A stretch of 64,000 nucleotides of DNA from CAVQCX01 sp963775335 (lineage in GTDB: Bacteria > Pseudomonadota > Gammaproteobacteria > Chromatiales > Chromatiaceae). Under the pieces are notes generated by a model. That model was not told the origin of the DNA. It searched no databases and saw only the letters and a list, made by a program, of their open reading frames with translations. The stretch is taken from positions 8,238 to 72,237 of the forward strand of contig CAVZIJ010000001.1 in NCBI GenBank assembly GCA_963775335.1, written 5' to 3'. The translations under genes and the position numbers were made by a program. Below are positions 9,370 to 17,877 of this stretch, piece after piece. Each line of letters begins with the position of its first letter. The stretch's first letter is position 1.

Positions 9370-9522
9370 GGCCCAAGCCGTGTGAAAACTCGTCCAAGAG
9401 GGCGCGTTGCGAAAATCCGACCTCGCCAAAAGGCCGCAGAGGCACGATCGGCACCCATGGAGGGGTGTTTTGTTGGTACCCCAATTTCGGTGATGAATTT
9501 GAGTTTTCACACGGCCTGGCCC
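9370..9522. mobile_element. MITE-like / IS-end element with 15-bp perfect inverted repeats
   Basis: GCCGTGTGAAAACTC at 9377-9391 is the exact reverse complement of GAGTTTTCACACGGC at 9501-9515; the match extends outwards imperfectly (GGCCCAA / CTGGCCC). The ~110-bp interior has no complete ORF. Most likely the internally deleted remnant of an insertion sequence. Confidence 0.5.
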
Positions 9523-9737
9523 GGGAGTAGCCCCTGTGGCGAAGGGCCGCGAGGGTGACGGAGACCTCTGCCGCCGGAAGAACAGTGCGGGCTAGCGTCC
9601 CTGCCTTCCCGGCGAGAAAGCGGCCAAAGACCATCAAGGATCGGCGGGCCCGGGGCAGGGCGCTCCATACCCCTCTGCTATCCGGGCAGGTTCCGGGCCA
9701 CTGTCATGGGGACCAGAAGCCCAGCGTATCGGAACAA

Positions 9738-10391
9738 CTAGGGCGCGGCCGCGTAGCGGTGCAGCATCGCGTGATCGACCGCGTACGAGTCGATGCTCCC
9801 TCCGTCGCCCCAGACGGAGCACGCGATCATCGAAGTGCCTTTATCTGGCTTTGGCGAAAAGCTCAGCCCCAACGTGTTGCCAGTCTTGGATGTTTGCACG
9901 CAACCCGGACCCCAGCACATGCAGACCCTGTCGGGACCGCTCGATTTCGTCAGTACCGGGGAGCCGTATTTCTCTTCAAGGGCGGCCAATACGAGATTAG
10001 CCTCCCGAACGTGCCCGCCTGCGTCGATGTTCGGATAACCATGCCCGCCCGTGCGATACTCGATCATGTAGATCTTTCCATCCGGCCCCGCTTTTGCCGT
10101 GACAAAAGCCTTATGGGGCTTGGAGGTCACAATGGCTTTGACGCCGGGCCCTGCCCAATTCGTGTCACCCCACCCTGCTTTCCGCGAGCGCTTGGCTTCA
10201 TAGGTCCGGATCTTTTCTGACCTCGCCTTGAGGACGGCCACCGCATCGTCGAGAGGCATGCCCAACCGCAGGTAGTCGAGCTGCTCCGCTCCAGGCGGAA
10301 GGGTGGGTGCAGCAGCGAAGAGCTGTTCTGCTTGCAGAAAGCCCGCGACCGCGACCAAGGCGCATACAACCAGGCGCTTTAAAGCGTTCAT
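9738..10391 (-). CDS. Hypothetical exported protein
   Basis: 217 residues with a clear signal peptide (MNALKRLVVCALVAVAGFLQ, cleavage near LFAAA) and a ribosome site GGAG 8 bases before ATG 10391. The mature part begins with a short amphipathic segment resembling a SmpA/OmlA-like fold (LDYLRLGMPLDDAVAVLKAR), and four cysteines lie at CMCWGPGC and IACSVWG. No family is recognised with certainty. It is monocistronic and flanked by repeats. Good codon structure and a strong export signal make it a real gene; the function is unknown. Confidence 0.6.
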   Translation of the reverse strand: MNALKRLVVCALVAVAGFLQAEQLFAAAPTLPPGAEQLDYLRLGMPLDDAVAVLKARSEKIRTYEAKRSRKAGWGDTNWAGPGVKAIVTSKPHKAFVTAKAGPDGKIYMIEYRTGGHGYPNIDAGGHVREANLVLAALEEKYGSPVLTKSSGPDRVCMCWGPGCVQTSKTGNTLGLSFSPKPDKGTSMIACSVWGDGGSIDSYAVDHAMLHRYAAAP

Positions 10392-11090
10392 TGTTATCTC
10401 CGCGTGTCAAAGTTTCACTCCGCACCGGCTCAAACTATACCGGACGCGGTGGTCAGCCCGGAAAACGAATTCAATCCAGCGATCAAACTTTGCTTTCAGT
10501 CACCTAGGGCCGAGAAGACGCCGGCGCGGTGCTGAGACCCGGCCGAGACAGTTTGACGTAGCGCTGATTGCACGACATCGCCCCAACTCCCTCCCCTTGC
10601 CGGGTCCGCCGCGCTCCGCGGGCCCTCTACCCTTGGCGGCGACGAATCCCTGGCGTCTAACCGATTCTGGACCGACTGCAGCTCCGGTCAATCCGCCCGG
10701 CCCTCCCGCAAAACGCTCGCCGGTCCACCGGATGACCGCTCCGGGTCGAGAAGCGTCCTTCAGTGAAGGCTTATGTTCGGCAAACGGTCGTATAGTTGAT
10801 GCCAAGGTCTCCTACCGCCCCGGTAGGAGAGCCGGCTCGGGCCACCCCCAGAAAGTGCGGATGTCGCCCCACTCCGGTTCATGCGGTTTGCCGTCCTTTC
10901 GAGATATATCAGCGCTCCTTGTGGAGAGCTCGTGCTTCCGTACGGCGAGATCTTAGCGTCGCTTTCATGGCGAGGTCCGGTGCTTGCCGGTCTGCTCACC
11001 CTGACGGCTGCCCTATTCAGACAGCCGGTGCCACTTTGTTCGCGGGTCCCAGCAATTTCGCGCTGGGGCGCGCGGTGCATCGCGCGCTAA
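10392..11090. other. Intergenic region with dispersed repeat copy 3 and a hairpin
   Basis: About 700 bp without a supportable gene. GGATGACCGCTCCGGGTCGA from 10733, followed by GTCCTTCAGTGAAGGCTTAT, is another copy of the dispersed repeat. At 10808-10830 there is a perfect 10-bp stem (TCTCCTACCG / CGGTAGGAGA, 3-base loop) without a T-tract. Confidence 0.45.
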
Positions 11091-11333
11091 TCAGGCTTGG
11101 CGGATTCGGCCTGCGACAACGATGCGTCCCCGCTTGGTAGCAACGCCACATCCACCTCGGGCCCCGACGAGGCAGAACACCGTCACGGCCGAGCCGGATG
11201 CGGCAAGGAAGGTCCAGCCCGCACCGGGATCGATCCAGAAGAATGGCAAAGCCAGCGTCATGCAGACACCGACCAGGAACAGTAGGGGTCCGCTATCGCG
11301 CCGCAATGCCTGTTCAAGGCACGTCATATTCAT
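11091..11333 (-). CDS. Small two-helix membrane protein, hypothetical
   Basis: 80 residues, MNMTCLEQALRR..., with two hydrophobic segments (PLLFLVGVCMTLALPFFWI near 16-34 and GWTFLAASGSAVTVFCLVGA near 39-58) and a basic C-terminus. An inner-membrane protein with both ends probably cytoplasmic. No strong ribosome site is visible before 11333, and a second ATG lies two codons in. Function unknown. Confidence 0.45.
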   Translation of the reverse strand: MNMTCLEQALRRDSGPLLFLVGVCMTLALPFFWIDPGAGWTFLAASGSAVTVFCLVGARGGCGVATKRGRIVVAGRIRQA

Positions 11334-11535
11334 ATTCAGCTCAGTTTCTTGTCTTCGTCATGGGTGCTGCAGTGCCGGCTCCCGAAGCGAAGCGCAGGGC
11401 ATTCCGAGCGGCGGCTCTGGCCCCCCGGCAGGGCAATCCGACAGCTATCGCCGGTATGCAACGCGGGGCGGCTCAGTGAAGAGAAGGCCGCGAGCAAGAT
11501 GCCCCCGCTGCCTGCGACGTCTCACGCGGTAGCAC

Positions 11536-11745
11536 TCAGTCGATCCAGCTTCCAGCAAGATACTCCTGGCCCGATTCGTTGAGCACATAGTGCCGAGACA
11601 TGCCCTGGTGATTGGCGGTCTCGCACGCGTCCAATGCGGCGCTCAGGTACTGAAAGTGGTTTACTTCCATATGTCGACTTGATGAAAAGACCCCCGAAAC
11701 CAAGTGCTCGGGAATGAGCTTCCGCGACCTCATCAGGCGATACAT
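11536..11745 (-). CDS. Small hypothetical protein
   Basis: 69 residues, MYRLMRSRKLIPEHLVSGVF..., ending YLAGSWID. The start at 11745 is preceded by AGGAGAGG at ideal spacing, which is strong evidence that it is translated. No signal peptide or membrane helix, and no family recognised. Confidence 0.5.
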   Translation of the reverse strand: MYRLMRSRKLIPEHLVSGVFSSSRHMEVNHFQYLSAALDACETANHQGMSRHYVLNESGQEYLAGSWID

Positions 11746-11894
11746 CGACCTCTCCTGCCTTTCAGCGATAGCCGATTCCTACGCTGCCTGCGAAGTACAG
11801 GGGTCTCGATCACGTGAATGGTGCAGGAGTGTCGCCGTGCTCGGGATACATTTTGGGACATCCAAGTCCCCAAAATGGCGGCGGTCGGCGGGTC

Positions 11895-12213
11895 TTAGCC
11901 GCCACGGTCGTCGTCATCTGCGGCTTCGAACGGCAAGCGCAGACTCGGGTGGTCGAGCGGCAGGGCGAGGTATGCCTCGCGAGTCGTCTCGGTGTCGAAA
12001 TAGATGGTCAGGTTGCCGTCCACCAGGGACGGATGGCTTGCGAACGTCTTGGATATCGTTGCCGGTCATGGGGTCCGTGGTGCTGACGCGATGCTCCGGC
12101 TCGTGCAATCGGCGGCTCTGCGTCCGATCGCGGGGCAACGGGTCGGACGCGACCCAGTTCAAGTATTCGAACTTGATGGGGGGTGTCGGTCCGAAAGGTA
12201 ACGATGTCGACAT
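11895..12213 (-). pseudogene. Conserved-looking small protein with one-base frameshift
   Basis: ATG 12213 follows AGGAG. The first frame gives MSTSLPFGPTPPIKFEYLNW ... TTDPMTGNDIQDVRK. Near 12035-12045 it loses sense, while the neighbouring frame continues HPSLVDGNLTIYFDTETTRE ... PLDHPSLRLPFEAADDD to TAA at 11895-11897. One extra base (in AAGCCATCC) explains the switch; corrected length is about 105 residues. No function is recognised. The smooth hand-over between frames shows that both halves belong to one gene. Confidence 0.55.
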
Positions 12214-12487
12214 GCTGTTCTCCTGTCACTCATCGCCGGTCGCCCGTACGCTGCGCGGTGTGCACTACTCTGCGGGGACGCTCCATCCTGCTTGTGCTGA
12301 CGCCGGTTACGGCAAGGGATGTGGCGAATTGTTGACGTTGACGATAGGCCTTTCTTCCGGAGATAGCTCATCACGTTAATTGATGGGGCGCCGATGGGCC
12401 CGCAGCCTGCGGCGTGAGGCAAAATGGCCCCCCGTTCCCCTATCAAGATCCTGCCACTTTCGATCCTGACTGAGCCAATGTCTCCTC

Positions 12488-12522
12488 GGGGTCCATTACC
12501 GTCCTTAAGCGGCGGCTAATAT
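12488..12522 (+). repeat. Dispersed repeat copy 4 (partial)
   Basis: CGGGGTCCATTACCGTCCTT followed by AAGCGGCGGCTAATATT. Nearly identical to 9277-9310 over the core GTCCTTAAGCGGCGGCT.AT. Confidence 0.45.
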
Positions 12523-12615
12523 TCCCCCCGGCTCCCGAGCCCCCGCCGGCCGACGGTCGACCGCCGCTTGGGGGGCACACACGGGTGCTTCCTCAACCAC
12601 TGCGAGGAGCCTGCC

Positions 12616-12780
12616 ATGTACGCCGAACCCTCAGAGTCGGCCGCCAGCGGCTGGGTACCCGGGAACAAAGGGAGGCTGGTCGGGCCAAAGCCGCCCTTCA
12701 AGCTCAAACACATCTGGGCAGTCTGCATCCGGCTCCAGATCGCCAACCGAGCCCGGCAGCTTGCCCTGCTCAACCTGGCC
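12616..12780 (+). pseudogene. Tyrosine-recombinase (phage-type integrase) N-terminal remnant
   Basis: ATG 12616 with ribosome site GAGGAG. The frame encodes GNKGRLVGPKPPFKLKHIWA and IRLQIANRARQLALLNLA, the DNA-binding N-terminal part of a common proteobacterial tyrosine integrase. The catalytic R-H-R-Y domain is missing: after about 12780 the frame enters reverse-strand acetate kinase sequence. A truncated fragment marking a recombination junction. Confidence 0.55.
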
Positions 12781-12785
12781 GCCGG

Positions 12786-12959
12786 ACCCAAGTCCTTCAC
12801 CCGCAAGGTGCCCCCCGGCAACCCAATCCGCTCAATCGCGCCCTCCAGCATCCCCGGCAACGGTTCACCCACATCGAGGAGCGCGAGCTTGATGCTCGAC
12901 GAACCGCTGTTGATGGTCAGGATGCGCTTGGGTTGCCGCTTTCCTTCCGCCGAGGTGAT
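12786..12959 (-). pseudogene. Acetate kinase 5' remnant
   Basis: Reading leftwards from 12959, the frame gives EGKRQPKRILTINSGSSSIK, then LALLDVGEPLPGM and AIERIGLPGGTL. The stretch (I/L)L-T-I-N-S-G-S-S-S-I-K is the N-terminal phosphate-binding signature of acetate kinase (AckA). No ATG/GTG start is present (the in-frame TGA of the slipin gene lies just upstream), and homology stops near 12790 where an integrase fragment begins on the other strand. It once followed the slipin gene in the same direction. Confidence 0.65.
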
Positions 12960-13771
12960 CAGGTCTCAACCCTAAGCGGGGCGGACTCCGGACCGGGCGC
13001 GCTTTTACTTGCCAGCGCAAGCGCCAGAGTCGTCGTTGTAGGGTTCAAGCTATCGACCATCGAGCTCGGAATCAAGACCGTGGCCCCTCGTTCCTTCGTG
13101 GTCTCGTAAATAATGTTCATGGCCCTGAGTTGGAGCGCTTCGGGATGCCCGGCATAGATATCGGCGGCTTCGACGAATTTCGCTGCGATCGCGGCTTCGG
13201 CCGAGCCGAGAATCACGCGCGCCTGCTTCTCGCGTTCAGCCTGGGCCTGGCGAGACATGGCATCCTGCAGGGCCTCAGGGATGGCCACATCGCGAATCTC
13301 AACCGAGCTCACCGATATGCCCCATGGCTCGGTTTTTGCGCCGATCTCGAGCTTCAGTTGCTCGTCGGCATCCTTACGATCGGATAACAATGCGGCCAAC
13401 ATCGACGAGCCGATCATCTCGCGGAGAGATGTTTGGGCGACCCGATCAACGGCCTCCCTGTAATTGGTGATGGCCAACGCCGCTTTTTCGGCATCATGCA
13501 CGTGCCAGAAGATGATCGCATCCACGTTCACAGGGACTGTGTCGCGGGTCAGTGCCTGCTCGGCATTGAAAGCCGTGGTCTGGATACGTCCATCAATAAC
13601 GGCGACTACGTTGTCGATGATGGGGATAATGACAAACATTCCAGGCCCTTTGACACTTTGCAGCTTCCCCATCCTCAGGATGACGAATTTCTGCCAGGCG
13701 TTGGCCATCTTCAGCGACAACGCGATAATAACGGCGGCTCCGAAGAACGCTAGTGCCAGGTAGTGGTTCAC
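12959..13771 (-). CDS. Slipin-type SPFH/Band 7 membrane protein
   Basis: About 270 residues from GTG 13771. An N-terminal transmembrane segment (YLALAFFGAAVIIALSL) is followed by an SPFH domain: WQKFVILRMGKLQSVKGPGM near 25-45, ID.RIQTT, TRDTVPVNVDAIIFW near 75-90 and SLREMIGSS. A helical, charge-rich stretch (DAMSRQAQAEREKQARVILG) follows. Slipins organise membrane microdomains and often partner with NfeD proteases; none is adjacent. The frame stays open about 50 codons upstream of GTG 13771 and encodes another hydrophobic segment (FLVFVFILAGLAIGKW) without any ATG/GTG/TTG, so the true N-terminus is uncertain. An acetate kinase remnant follows directly. Confidence 0.75.
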   Translation of the reverse strand: MNHYLALAFFGAAVIIALSLKMANAWQKFVILRMGKLQSVKGPGMFVIIPIIDNVVAVIDGRIQTTAFNAEQALTRDTVPVNVDAIIFWHVHDAEKAALAITNYREAVDRVAQTSLREMIGSSMLAALLSDRKDADEQLKLEIGAKTEPWGISVSSVEIRDVAIPEALQDAMSRQAQAEREKQARVILGSAEAAIAAKFVEAADIYAGHPEALQLRAMNIIYETTKERGATVLIPSSMVDSLNPTTTTLALALASKSAPGPESAPLRVET

Positions 13772-14048
13772 CCACTTGCCGATGGCCAGGCCCGCGAGGA
13801 TAAAGACGAAGACTAGGAATGAACTGAAGTTTTGTACTTTCTCAGTGTCGCAATTATCGACCGTCGGGAATGCGCGTGAAACAGTCGCGGTGACGTAGCG
13901 CGTCGGGATTTCTTCATCTTCAGAACGTTAGTATATTATTGACTACAGGATGGTCGCCATATTAGTGCATGCTTATAGATGATCAGCCGCCCGCAGAACG
14001 CGCTGACAGCCGCATAATTGCGAGAAAAAACAGTCGCTTAAACGTGAA

Positions 14049-14116
14049 TAGGGGCTCGATTCGAGGTATAATCAAGGTTGCACAAGCCAATGATTTACCA
14101 ACAAAAAGAGCCCCTA
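14049..14116 (+). promoter_or_regulatory. IS transposase -10 box flanked by a 9-bp inverted repeat
   Basis: TATAAT at 14067-14072 lies ~50 bp before the transposase ATG. TAGGGGCTC (14049-14057) and GAGCCCCTA (14108-14116) are perfect inverted repeats: the left arm is upstream of the promoter, the right arm overlaps the translation initiation region. Transcripts entering from outside would fold and hide the start, while the native transcript would not. Confidence 0.45.
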
Positions 14117-14120
14117 CTCG

Positions 14121-15452
14121 ATGCCTATCTTACGCACTCTCGCCAACGATTTCCAAGCCCTGTTTCCGGCCAACGACAAGGGTCAGGAGCGCTTTCGCTG
14201 GCTCATCCTGACATTGCAAGCGATCGTCGTGCCGATCACCGCCTCGCGCACCTCCAACTTGTTGCGGGCCATCGAGACACTGTTCGGTGTGAGTATCGCC
14301 GAGTGGCGCTACTACACCTTCATGGCTTCAGTGAAGCTGCCCTGGGAGCGGCTGTGGAATCTGCTCTGGCGGCGTATCCCCAGCCCGTTGAGCGATGGGC
14401 GTCTGCTGCTGGCGCTTGATGATTCCATCAACCCGAAGACCGGCAAACACATCTTCGGCTGCCAGCGTACCTTCGATCATGCGGCCAAGACCAACCAGAC
14501 GCGCTATCCGTGGGCGCAGACCATCCTCACCGTGGGGCTGCTCAAGAAAATCCACGGGCGCTGGGCCTGCTTGCCGCTGGCCTTCGCTTTTTATCTGCGC
14601 CGCAAGAGCTTGGAGGGCGCCGATCTGAAACTGCGCCGCCAGTCGCTGGTCTTTCGCAGCAAGTTCGAGCAGGCCGTGCGGCTGATCGCACAGCTTGGCA
14701 GTGTCTTCAAGAACGCGCCGATGCTGATCGCCACTGACAGCTGGTTCGGCAACAACGGACTGTTCAAGCCGTTGCGAGAGCAGCTCGGTACGCGCGCCCA
14801 TCTGCTCTCGCGGTTGCGGGTCAACTCCGCTCTCTACGCACTCCCCGAACCAGCGAAGAAGGGTAGCGGCGGAAGACCCAGGAAATATGGCAATCGTCTC
14901 GGTAACGCGACACAGTTGGCCGATGCGATGCGCAAGCATGCCAGCACCTATACGCTGCATGTGTACGGGGACCTGCGCGAGGTCGTGGCCGCCCAGCGTA
15001 TCGTGATGCTCAAGACCTTGCGCTGCCGTGTGCGTGTCGTCTGGGTCTACCGCAAGAGCCAATGGGTTGCGCTGCTGACCACGGACCTTGATCTCAGCGT
15101 CGAGCAGATCATCGAATACTACTCGGCGCGGTGGAAAATCGAAGCGGGGTTCCGCGAGATCAAACAAGAGATCGGCAGCACCGAGACTCAGACGCGCAAA
15201 CCCGAGTCGGTTACCAATCACCTGCATTTCTGCATGGCAGCCACCACCATCACCTGGATCTACGCCGAGCACTTGCCTCAAGCCCCGGCGCGGCGCTACG
15301 CTTCGCAAAAGACCACCGAGTTTGCCTTCGGGGACGCACGAAGGTCCCTCGCCAAACACCTGGCCAACGAGGGTTTTGGTATCAATTGCCAGAATTCGCG
15401 CAAACCGGATCGAAATCCTTTGATCTCAACTATCATGCGCCTCGTCGCGTGA
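14121..15452 (+). mobile_element. IS4-superfamily transposase gene, intact
   Basis: 443 residues, uninterrupted. The DDE catalytic motifs are visible: LLLALDDSINPKTGKHIFGC (first Asp, near 95-105), MLIATDSWFGNNG (second Asp, near 205) and YSARWKIEAGFREIKQEIG (the Y-2-R-3-E-6-K-like signature with the Glu, near 335-350). This places it in the IS4/IS701-like group. Terminal inverted repeats and a target duplication could not be fixed by eye. Being intact, it may still be mobile, unlike the other mobile genes here. Confidence 0.85.
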
Positions 15453-15525
15453 GGAAAAACAAGAAACTTCAGGGAATGAAGTAATGGCATTCATGTCAGC
15501 ATCTCTCTATGTTTGGTTGCAACAC

Positions 15526-16038
15526 TCAACAAATACCGACCGAGGCAAGTCTTTTCTGCGAGGCAGGGTACGCGCGAGTATGAATCATGCGGAGGACGTT
15601 CAAGCCTGATACCCGCTTGTGCATGCCCCCGACTTGCAGTATCTCCGCTGTGATGATCTGGAAGCCGTCAGGTCTTTGGAGGGTCATCCGGTTTCCAGTC
15701 GTCGCGACGCGGGCATTGGCCCTATGTGATGCATTGCTTACCCTTTGGGTGCGGCAACTCTCTAACAACGTCCTGCGACCGAGATTCAATGGGTTAGGGC
15801 GGAGGGCGGGGGTCGGAGAGCAGGCGCGCAGTCGCTGCGCAGTCCAGGTTGATGCTGTCTCGTCAAACACGACGGGGGTCGAAGGGCCCGGATAGTTGCG
15901 CGTCGCTTGTTGGCGGAAGTGAAACACCATATGGGCGGGTAGGTCACCACTGACCTTCAGGGAACCCCCTGTGGCGGCGATCAGGAGTATGCCGATGATG
16001 CCTATGCGCGCAATGTCGGACGCGGGTCGGTTCTGCAT
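15526..16038 (-). CDS. Doubtful ORF with signal-peptide-like start
   Basis: ATG 16038 opens a 170-codon frame beginning MQNRPASDIARIGIIGILLI, a plausible export signal with a weak ribosome site. The remainder has low-complexity, Arg/Thr-rich composition and no recognisable domain. It may be a decayed exported protein or a chance frame. It is the only thing seen in 15453-16119. Confidence 0.22.
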   Translation of the reverse strand: MQNRPASDIARIGIIGILLIAATGGSLKVSGDLPAHMVFHFRQQATRNYPGPSTPVVFDETASTWTAQRLRACSPTPALRPNPLNLGRRTLLESCRTQRVSNASHRANARVATTGNRMTLQRPDGFQIITAEILQVGGMHKRVSGLNVLRMIHTRAYPASQKRLASVGIC

Positions 16039-16119
16039 TGCCGTGCCCCGGAATACGCCCCTTGAAGACGGCTGCATAGGCAAACATAGCACGTCCGTCG
16101 GGCTGCGATTCCGGAGCCT

Positions 16120-16383
16120 ATGGCCGGAATGCGTCTTGGCCCCCGCCACGCACCCTTCATCCTCATCCGTCGGCGGTTGGGCGAGCGTCAGATCCATGCC
16201 CGCTGGGGCCGGCTACGCAAGCTGCTGGGTCAACAGGTGCGGGTGCTTGCCGTATTCAAGCGCCCCGACGGACACAGCCTGCATGTGCGCAAGTCCACCT
16301 GTCCCGAGGGCGAGCAGTTCAAGATCTGCCTGGTGCTGGGCCTCGACCACCAGCCCGGAGGCGTCCAGAAGATGATCCACTGA
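16120..16383 (+). pseudogene. Transposase C-terminal remnant
   Basis: The frame ends with LGERQIHARWGRLRKLLGQQ, VRVLAVFKRPDGHSLHVRKS and PGGVQKMIH, then TGA. A final R-L/LL-x-x-Q-x-R-V ... F-x-R-x-D-G-x-x-x-H-V-R-K ... P-G-G-V-Q-K block is typical of the C-terminus of large IS1634/IS4-like transposases. The catalytic part is absent. The exact IS family is not secure. Confidence 0.4.
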
Positions 16384-16495
16384 CCCCCCGGCCGCAAAGA
16401 TTTGCGGACTTGTAGTGCCACTCGCGGATCTGTCGCAACACAATTGATGGATTAACCGGGAAGTTTCAACGGGGAAGTTTCGAAGAGGCTATCAA

Positions 16496-16644
16496 CCTAG
16501 AAGCGGCAGTTGAACGGCCGCCAGGGTGCGTGCCTTGGTGGCCGTAGCGGCCATCACCCGCTGGGTGAGCATCAGGCTCGTCCTCAATCATGGCCCAATC
16601 GAACACTTGATCGTTACTTGAAGAGGTCAACTGCCGTTTCTAGG
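16496..16644. mobile_element. MITE-like element, 149 bp, with 5-bp target duplication
   Basis: Left end CCTAGAAGCGGCAGTTGAAC and right end GTCAACTGCCGTTTCTAGG are inverted repeats with about two differences. The element is flanked on both sides by ATCAA (16491-16495 and 16645-16649), a direct target duplication. It has no coding capacity. Confidence 0.75.
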
Positions 16645-16737
16645 ATCAAATGTGGGTGAACGCTCCAAGCCGTCTTCAGTGGGGCAGGAGCGCCGCAAGG
16701 ACCGGAAAGGTGCCCTTCTGACGCTAAGGCGGTGAAT

Positions 16738-16815
16738 CGGATGACCGCTCTGGGTCGAGCTCGGTCCGTTAGCGGCGGCTTATATATGGACAGGCTGAAG
16801 GTCGGTTCCCGGCCA
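16738..16815 (+). repeat. Dispersed repeat copy 5
   Basis: GGATGACCGCTCTGGGTCGA, then GGTCCGTTAGCGGCGGCTTA and TATATGGACAGG, ending in CCCGGCC. Same family as 5316, 9277, 10733 and 12488. Confidence 0.45.
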
Positions 16816-16881
16816 TGAGCCGTCGTTAGTCGACCCCGGTCGAGCAATGACTTCAGCGGTGGTGCTGATATTCGATAGAGG

Positions 16882-17877
16882 TCAGGCCGCGCCGCCGGTG
16901 ACCAGGATCTTGCCGTCACGCTCGCCGGCGCTAGCGGCAGCCACCGCCTCCCGGATTCTTTCGACCGGGTAGGTCGCGTGGATGCGGGCATGCAGCGTCC
17001 CGCTGGCCACCAGCTGTGTCAGCTCGCCGTACAACGCCCGCTGCGCGTCACGGCTCGCGTCGCGGAGCCACTTCACCAGCCAGAAGCCCCTTAGCGTGAT
17101 GTCGCGAAAGACCAAGGAGCTCGGCGCCAGGCGACAGGGCTCGCCGCTCATCATGCCGTAGTTGACCAGCGTGCCCCCTTCGGCCAGGCATTGCGCCAGC
17201 CGGTCGGTAGCGGCGCCGCCCACCGCGTCTATGGCCAGCCGGATCGCTGCACCGCCGGTTGCCTCGCTCACGCGGCGAGCGATATCTTCACCGTCGACAA
17301 GCACGACTTCGCCGCCCTGTGCCTTTGTCGCCGCTACCGCCGATGCTCGCCGCACCAGATTGACGGTGCGAAGACCCCGCCGCTTGGCCAACTGCATCAG
17401 GTAGCCGCCAACGCCCGAGTTAGCGACGTTCTGGATCACCCAGTCGCCGGCGACCAGGGGTACGAGCTCGCTGAGCATCAGTGACGCGGTGGGCGGATTG
17501 ACCGTTAGCATCGCCAGTTGCAGCGGGTCAGCGCCCTCTGGCAGCGGTACCAGCAAGCGCGCTTCGGTCAGCAGGTGCGTGACCCAGGTACCACTGCCGC
17601 GCGGCAACAGCACCAACTGCCCGACCGACAGGTCGTTGACGCCCTCTCCCAGCGCAGCAATGCGGCCCACGCCCTCGCTCCCGCCAACCGCCGGAAGCGG
17701 CGGCAGCACGGCGTATTCGCCGGTCAGCGTCAGAAGGTTCGAAGGATTGATCGGCGAGGCCAGCATGGCCACCAGGACCTGGCCGGCAGCCGGTGGCGAC
17801 AATTCGAGCGGCACCGCGCGTATCACGTCCTGTGGCACCGCGCCGCGGTGGTCGTACTGGGCCTTGAGCATCGTCAT
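16882..17877 (-). CDS. Enoyl thioester reductase-like (MECR-type) NADPH oxidoreductase
   Basis: 331 residues from ATG 17877, chosen because GGGAGG precedes it; a 12-codon extension upstream lacks a site. MDR-superfamily protein without the zinc ligands of alcohol dehydrogenases. Characteristic stretches: SPINPSNLLTLTGEY near 40-55, LPRGSGTWVTHLL near 95, NPPTASLMLSELVPLVAGDW near 125-145, the Rossmann motif NVANSGVGGYLMQLAKRRGL near 148-167, and FRDITLRGFWLVKWL near 255-270. MECR-like enzymes reduce trans-2-enoyl-CoA/ACP with NADPH; the exact substrate is unknown, and quinone-reductase activity is an alternative. Single gene between a repeat and the GTPase pair. Confidence 0.75.
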   Translation of the reverse strand: MTMLKAQYDHRGAVPQDVIRAVPLELSPPAAGQVLVAMLASPINPSNLLTLTGEYAVLPPLPAVGGSEGVGRIAALGEGVNDLSVGQLVLLPRGSGTWVTHLLTEARLLVPLPEGADPLQLAMLTVNPPTASLMLSELVPLVAGDWVIQNVANSGVGGYLMQLAKRRGLRTVNLVRRASAVAATKAQGGEVVLVDGEDIARRVSEATGGAAIRLAIDAVGGAATDRLAQCLAEGGTLVNYGMMSGEPCRLAPSSLVFRDITLRGFWLVKWLRDASRDAQRALYGELTQLVASGTLHARIHATYPVERIREAVAAASAGERDGKILVTGGAA

